DNA of 14,502 nt from the NCBI GenBank assembly GCA_024405065.1, contig JAKSPF010000011.1, positions 1 to 14,502 of the forward strand, in the 5' to 3' direction. This stretch comes from Sphaerochaetaceae bacterium (GTDB lineage: Bacteria > Spirochaetota > Spirochaetia > Sphaerochaetales > Sphaerochaetaceae). Made by a program: the position numbers and the translations under genes. This document shows positions 13,388 to 14,502 of this stretch, piece by piece; the first letter of the stretch is position 1, and each line of letters begins with the position of its first letter. A model generated the notes under the pieces. It was not told the origin of the DNA. It searched no databases and worked only from the letters and a program-made list of their open reading frames with translations.

Positions 13388-14502
13388 ATGGAAAAGATAA
13401 GAACAGCGGTAATAGGGTGCGGCAAAGTAGGGTATTTTCATGCTGATGCATTTAAAGAGATTGAAAACAGTGAATTCGTTGCCTGTCTCGGCAGAGATCA
13501 GCAGAAAACGGATGTTTTTGCTGCCAAGTATGGAGTGAAGGGCTATACTGACCTTGACAAGATGATAAAAGAGTGCGGTGTGCAGGCTGTTGCCATTTGT
13601 ACTCCGCACCCTCTTCACGCACAGTTTGCGGTCAGATGTTGTGAACTTGGGGTTCACATAGTGGTGGAAAAACCTTTGGCAACATCCATTGAAGACTGCG
13701 ATGCAATTCTTGAAGCGGCACACAGAAACGGTGTAATCGGATCCACAATTTATCAGAGACGTTTTTACAGACCTTCAATGCGTGTGAAAAAGGCAATAGA
13801 GGACGGAAAGATAGGCAAACCGATTCTGGGAACTGTGAATATGCTTGGCTGGCGAGACATGGACTATTACAGGTCAGATCCGTGGCGCGGAACATGGAAA
13901 GGTGAAGGCGGCGGGGTTCTTATAAATCAGGCTGCTCACCAGATGGATCTTCTTCTGTGGTATATGGGTGAAATTGATGAAGTGTATGGTGTCTGGGATA
14001 CTTTTAATCACCCCGGTCTTGAGGTGGACGATACTGCTGTTGCGGTCATAAGGTTCAAAAGCGGAGCAATGGGGAGCATAGTTGTAAGCAATTCACAGAA
14101 CCCTGCACTGTTCGGAGATGTGAGAATTCACGGTTCAAACGGGGCGACTGTCGGTGTGCAGACTGACGGAGGTGCAATGTTTATTGCGGGTATGTCCGGA
14201 ATAACGGAACCTCCGGTGAATGATATTTGGACTGTTCCGGGAGAGGAGAATATGCTTGAGACATATCGCAAAGAGGATAGTGATTTTTTCAACAGTACGG
14301 GGAGTACAAACTATTTCCACGTGATTCAGCTCACTGATTTTCTGAATGCGGTGCAAAAAGGAACAGAACCGCTCGTTACCCTTGAGGACGGGAGAAGATC
14401 CGTTGAACTTATTACTGCAATATACAGGTCAAACAGAGATCACAGACCGGTGAAGTTTCCGTTAAAACCGGAAAACGGAACCGACTATGACGGAAGGTTG
14501 AT
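13388..14502 (+). CDS. Gfo/Idh/MocA-family NAD(P)-dependent oxidoreductase, 3' end cut off
   Basis: Open for 371 codons to the window edge without a stop. The ATG at 13388 follows GAGGT (13379-13383). The N-terminal Rossmann fold opens with AVIGCGKVG (7-15). ICTPHPLHA (70-78) and VVEKPLATS (92-100) give the family's E-K-P motif with Lys95, which contacts cofactor and substrate. GGGVLINQAAHQMDLLLWYMG (about 174-194) supplies the catalytic-region His184. Relatives oxidise or reduce sugars, inositols and amino-sugar derivatives, and the exact substrate is not evident. Few family members exceed 400 aa, so only a short tail is probably missing. GGAGG at 13356-13360 is too far from the ATG to serve it. 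No direct link to the D-amino-acid genes is visible. Confidence 0.93.
   Translation, partial: MEKIRTAVIGCGKVGYFHADAFKEIENSEFVACLGRDQQKTDVFAAKYGVKGYTDLDKMIKECGVQAVAICTPHPLHAQFAVRCCELGVHIVVEKPLATSIEDCDAILEAAHRNGVIGSTIYQRRFYRPSMRVKKAIEDGKIGKPILGTVNMLGWRDMDYYRSDPWRGTWKGEGGGVLINQAAHQMDLLLWYMGEIDEVYGVWDTFNHPGLEVDDTAVAVIRFKSGAMGSIVVSNSQNPALFGDVRIHGSNGATVGVQTDGGAMFIAGMSGITEPPVNDIWTVPGEENMLETYRKEDSDFFNSTGSTNYFHVIQLTDFLNAVQKGTEPLVTLEDGRRSVELITAIYRSNRDHRPVKFPLKPENGTDYDGRL

Overview
The window is an ordinary bacterial chromosomal stretch (about 43% G+C by eye, densely packed, strong GGAGG-type ribosome sites) with accessory genes toward its right half. The mix of a Rpn-type nuclease, NSS sodium symporter, OPT peptide transporter, N-acyl-D-amino-acid deacylase and Gfo/Idh oxidoreductase fits a peptide- and amino-acid-using anaerobe of a gut or rumen type. 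A treponeme-like spirochaete or a synergistete are my best guesses; this is inference and no single gene settles it.

Left part (1-5612): the 5' end of a Rpn-family gene leaves the left edge on the minus strand. A 340-base gap follows with a doubtful 58-codon small ORF, then gpsA (glycerol-3-phosphate dehydrogenase), a small DUF2188-like protein facing it, a RecQ-type helicase, and a minus-strand pair in which a sodium:neurotransmitter-type symporter is followed by rsmE with an ATGA overlap. recQ and rsmE converge and their coding regions overlap by 35 bases.

Middle (5613-9605): a divergent promoter region separates the symporter from a plus-strand run of a STAS anti-sigma-antagonist-like protein, uridine kinase, a 50-codon remnant of an ABC exporter, an OPT-family transporter, and an orphan MalK/UgpC-type ABC ATPase. 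Much of this run is tightly spaced and probably one transcript.

Right part (9606-14502): a minus-strand operon encodes a helix-turn-helix protein fused to a degenerate Fic domain, and an N-acyl-D-amino-acid deacylase (ATGA overlap). It is divergent from an MFS transporter across a short region with two good promoters and an inverted repeat, which suggests a small divergently controlled module for uptake and hydrolysis of D-amino-acid derivatives. A Gfo/Idh/MocA oxidoreductase with its own promoter runs off the right edge.

The most notable points are the Fic-domain regulator that has lost both the catalytic histidine and the inhibitory glutamate, two genes (gpsA and the Fic regulator) whose predicted promoters imply leaderless mRNAs with identical -10 to ATG spacing, and the ABC-exporter tail kept as an open frame between udk and the OPT gene. 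I saw no RNA genes, CRISPR array, insertion sequence or convincing intrinsic terminator.
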